Assembly: GCF_014748335.1 (NCBI RefSeq)
Contig: NZ_JAAVIY010000002.1
Span: 62,001-126,000, forward strand
Direction: 5' to 3'
Length of the DNA: 64,000 nt
From: Flavobacterium selenitireducens
GTDB lineage: Bacteria > Bacteroidota > Bacteroidia > Flavobacteriales > Flavobacteriaceae
In this document: positions 63,059 through 64,000 of the stretch, one piece after another
Layout of the letters: each line of letters opens with the position of its first letter
How positions within the stretch are numbered: position 1 is the first letter of the stretch
Program-made: the position numbers and the translations under genes
The notes under the pieces: generated by a model
Told to the model about the DNA's origin: nothing
Seen by the model: only the letters and a program-made list of their open reading frames with translations
Databases searched by the model: none

Positions 63059-64000
63059 TTCCGGAACATCTCCTCAATTGGCGGTGCATCCTCAAATTTG
63101 CGAAGGATTACCGCCTTTTGCTTGGCGTCGTAGTAGGTCAGGATCTTAGCATCTACAAACGAGGTGAGGTAGTAATTTTGTACCGATTGATTTTGCGACA
63201 TAAACTCGGAGAGGAAATCAACCGCAATCGGATCGAGATCTTTTTTGGTAAAATTGAAGCTGTCGTCAAAAAGCGATTCGAAATATATCGTTTGGACAAT
63301 GCCTTGCCCTAACATGTCGCCGAAGTCGTAACCACCGCCGGCCGCGATTGCGCCAACGCCTAATGTCGCACCCAAAATGATGTTACCCGTATCCTGGATC
63401 TCTCTTACGCCACCGATGTTAAGTATGACACCCTGAGAGTTGGAGTAAGCGGAAATTCCAGGTCGTGCGCCTTCAAGTCGGGAAAAGAACTTTTTTGAAG
63501 ACGAAAGTTCGAACGGTTTTTTGTTTCCGTTCTGGACAAGTAATGGTGAAGTGCGGAACGCAATATTACCGTCTGTCGAGACGCCGTAATTCTTAACAGA
63601 TTTCGACAAGGAATCGAGTTGCTTGGCACCGACAACCATTTCGTTCCGACTAATGCGAACCTGGTAAAGAACAGCGTCGAGCAAAAACGAATTCGACCTG
63701 CTGGCGGCGACGACTTCGAGCGGAGGTTGTTGTGCCTTGTGTTCTTTGACAGTGCGGGTTTCGGTGGAAATCGAGAAAATTTGCGTGACGGATGGGTCGT
63801 GGTCGAGCGTAATGTAAACGGTTCCGTTTCGGGGATAAATTTTAATTGGGGCACTTGCCTGGCTCAGAGGAATGAAGCCGTCTTTCGGCACAAATTCGAA
63901 TCCAAGAATTTGAAACGCTTCGACGAGCTTGAGCTTTTTACCTTTTCGGTCCTTGATATCAAAGCCTGCGAAATCAAACACATACTCCTGAGGATTTCCA
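63055..64000 (-). CDS. Hypothetical protein, 5' end outside the window
   Basis: At least 315 residues are visible. The frame is open to the window edge (the codons before position 63981 read GNPQEY), so the GTG at 63981 is probably an internal Val. A Gly/Ala-rich segment at about two thirds (ATLGVGAIAAGGGYDFG) could be a hydrophobic hairpin. No family was recognised. The stop overlaps the ssb end. Confidence 0.6.
   Translation of the reverse strand, partial: GNPQEYVFDFAGFDIKDRKGKKLKLVEAFQILGFEFVPKDGFIPLSQASAPIKIYPRNGTVYITLDHDPSVTQIFSISTETRTVKEHKAQQPPLEVVAASRSNSFLLDAVLYQVRISRNEMVVGAKQLDSLSKSVKNYGVSTDGNIAFRTSPLLVQNGNKKPFELSSSKKFFSRLEGARPGISAYSNSQGVILNIGGVREIQDTGNIILGATLGVGAIAAGGGYDFGDMLGQGIVQTIYFESLFDDSFNFTKKDLDPIAVDFLSEFMSQNQSVQNYYLTSFVDAKILTYYDAKQKAVILRKFEDAPPIEEMFRN

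Overview
The window reads as chromosomal DNA of an aerobic Bacteroidota bacterium, most likely a member of the Flavobacteriaceae related to Flavobacterium. The evidence is the gliding lipoprotein gene gldH between ricT and a class A penicillin-binding protein, DUF4421 and DUF6263 proteins, a SpmA-SpmB fusion, TonB receptors with an N-terminal carboxypeptidase-like domain, and many promoters of the Bacteroidota type (TTG or TTTG, about 17-21 nt, then TAnnTTTG). By eye the G+C is in the high 40s per cent, high for Flavobacterium. No rRNA, tRNA, CRISPR array, prophage or intact insertion sequence was seen. Nearly all the DNA is coding.

Layout. 1-9.1 kb: a hypothetical membrane protein, trpS, an acyltransferase, a lipoprotein/ECF sigma/anti-sigma operon, recA, and a lipid operon (plsC-like acyltransferase, acyl-ACP desaturase, HD hydrolase). 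9.2-12.8 kb: a divergent HxlR/NmrA pair, two unknown proteins and an enoyl-CoA hydratase. 12.9-25.5 kb: a heme supercluster. On the minus strand are hemH, a MATE exporter, hemJ, an NtrY-like kinase and an AraC regulator. On the plus strand are hemA-C-D-E-F, a DUF4421 gene and hemB. Every step from glutamyl-tRNA to protoheme is present by the aerobic route (HemF, HemJ). 25.5-35.4 kb: small secreted lipocalin-like proteins, a cytochrome c lipoprotein, hydrolases, Ogt, a DEDDy exonuclease, a SCO protein, M13 and S41 peptidases and a CDF transporter. 35.9-44.4 kb: a trhO fusion, ricT-gldH-pbp1A, and a split scoA/scoB pair. 44.5-52.3 kb: a Nudix-type regulator with a CE1 esterase, an acyltransferase, SpmAB and feoA-feoB with a 40-residue Cys-rich partner. 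52.4-58.2 kb: a metal locus (DUF6263, DtxR/MntR regulator, Nramp-Usp fusion, divergent TonB receptor). 58.3-64 kb: bacilliredoxin, an epimerase-like protein, a membrane M28 peptidase, a zinc-ribbon protein, a short ssb and a truncated unknown gene.

The most unusual content is non-coding. (1) Two unlinked promoters, before ssb and before a small secreted protein at 11.2-11.8 kb, share a composite architecture: a 10-bp-period array of ACAAACG-type repeats, a short palindrome in place of the -33 box, a CAnnTTTG -7 box, and a leader with CATCGATT and a GCGG hairpin. This looks like the control region of an undescribed regulon. (2) A multibranched repeat family (B) occurs five times with compensatory changes in its closing stem. 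(3) A second hairpin family (A) occurs three times with a conserved apical loop. (4) There is a 266-bp non-coding element with perfect 28-bp terminal inverted repeats, a 23-unit heptamer array, and a divergent metal promoter in which one palindrome appears to supply the -33 box of both genes.

Functionally, heme synthesis, iron import (Feo), Nramp metal import with its regulator, cytochrome c and SCO form a metal and respiration theme. The rest is envelope, lipid and housekeeping.
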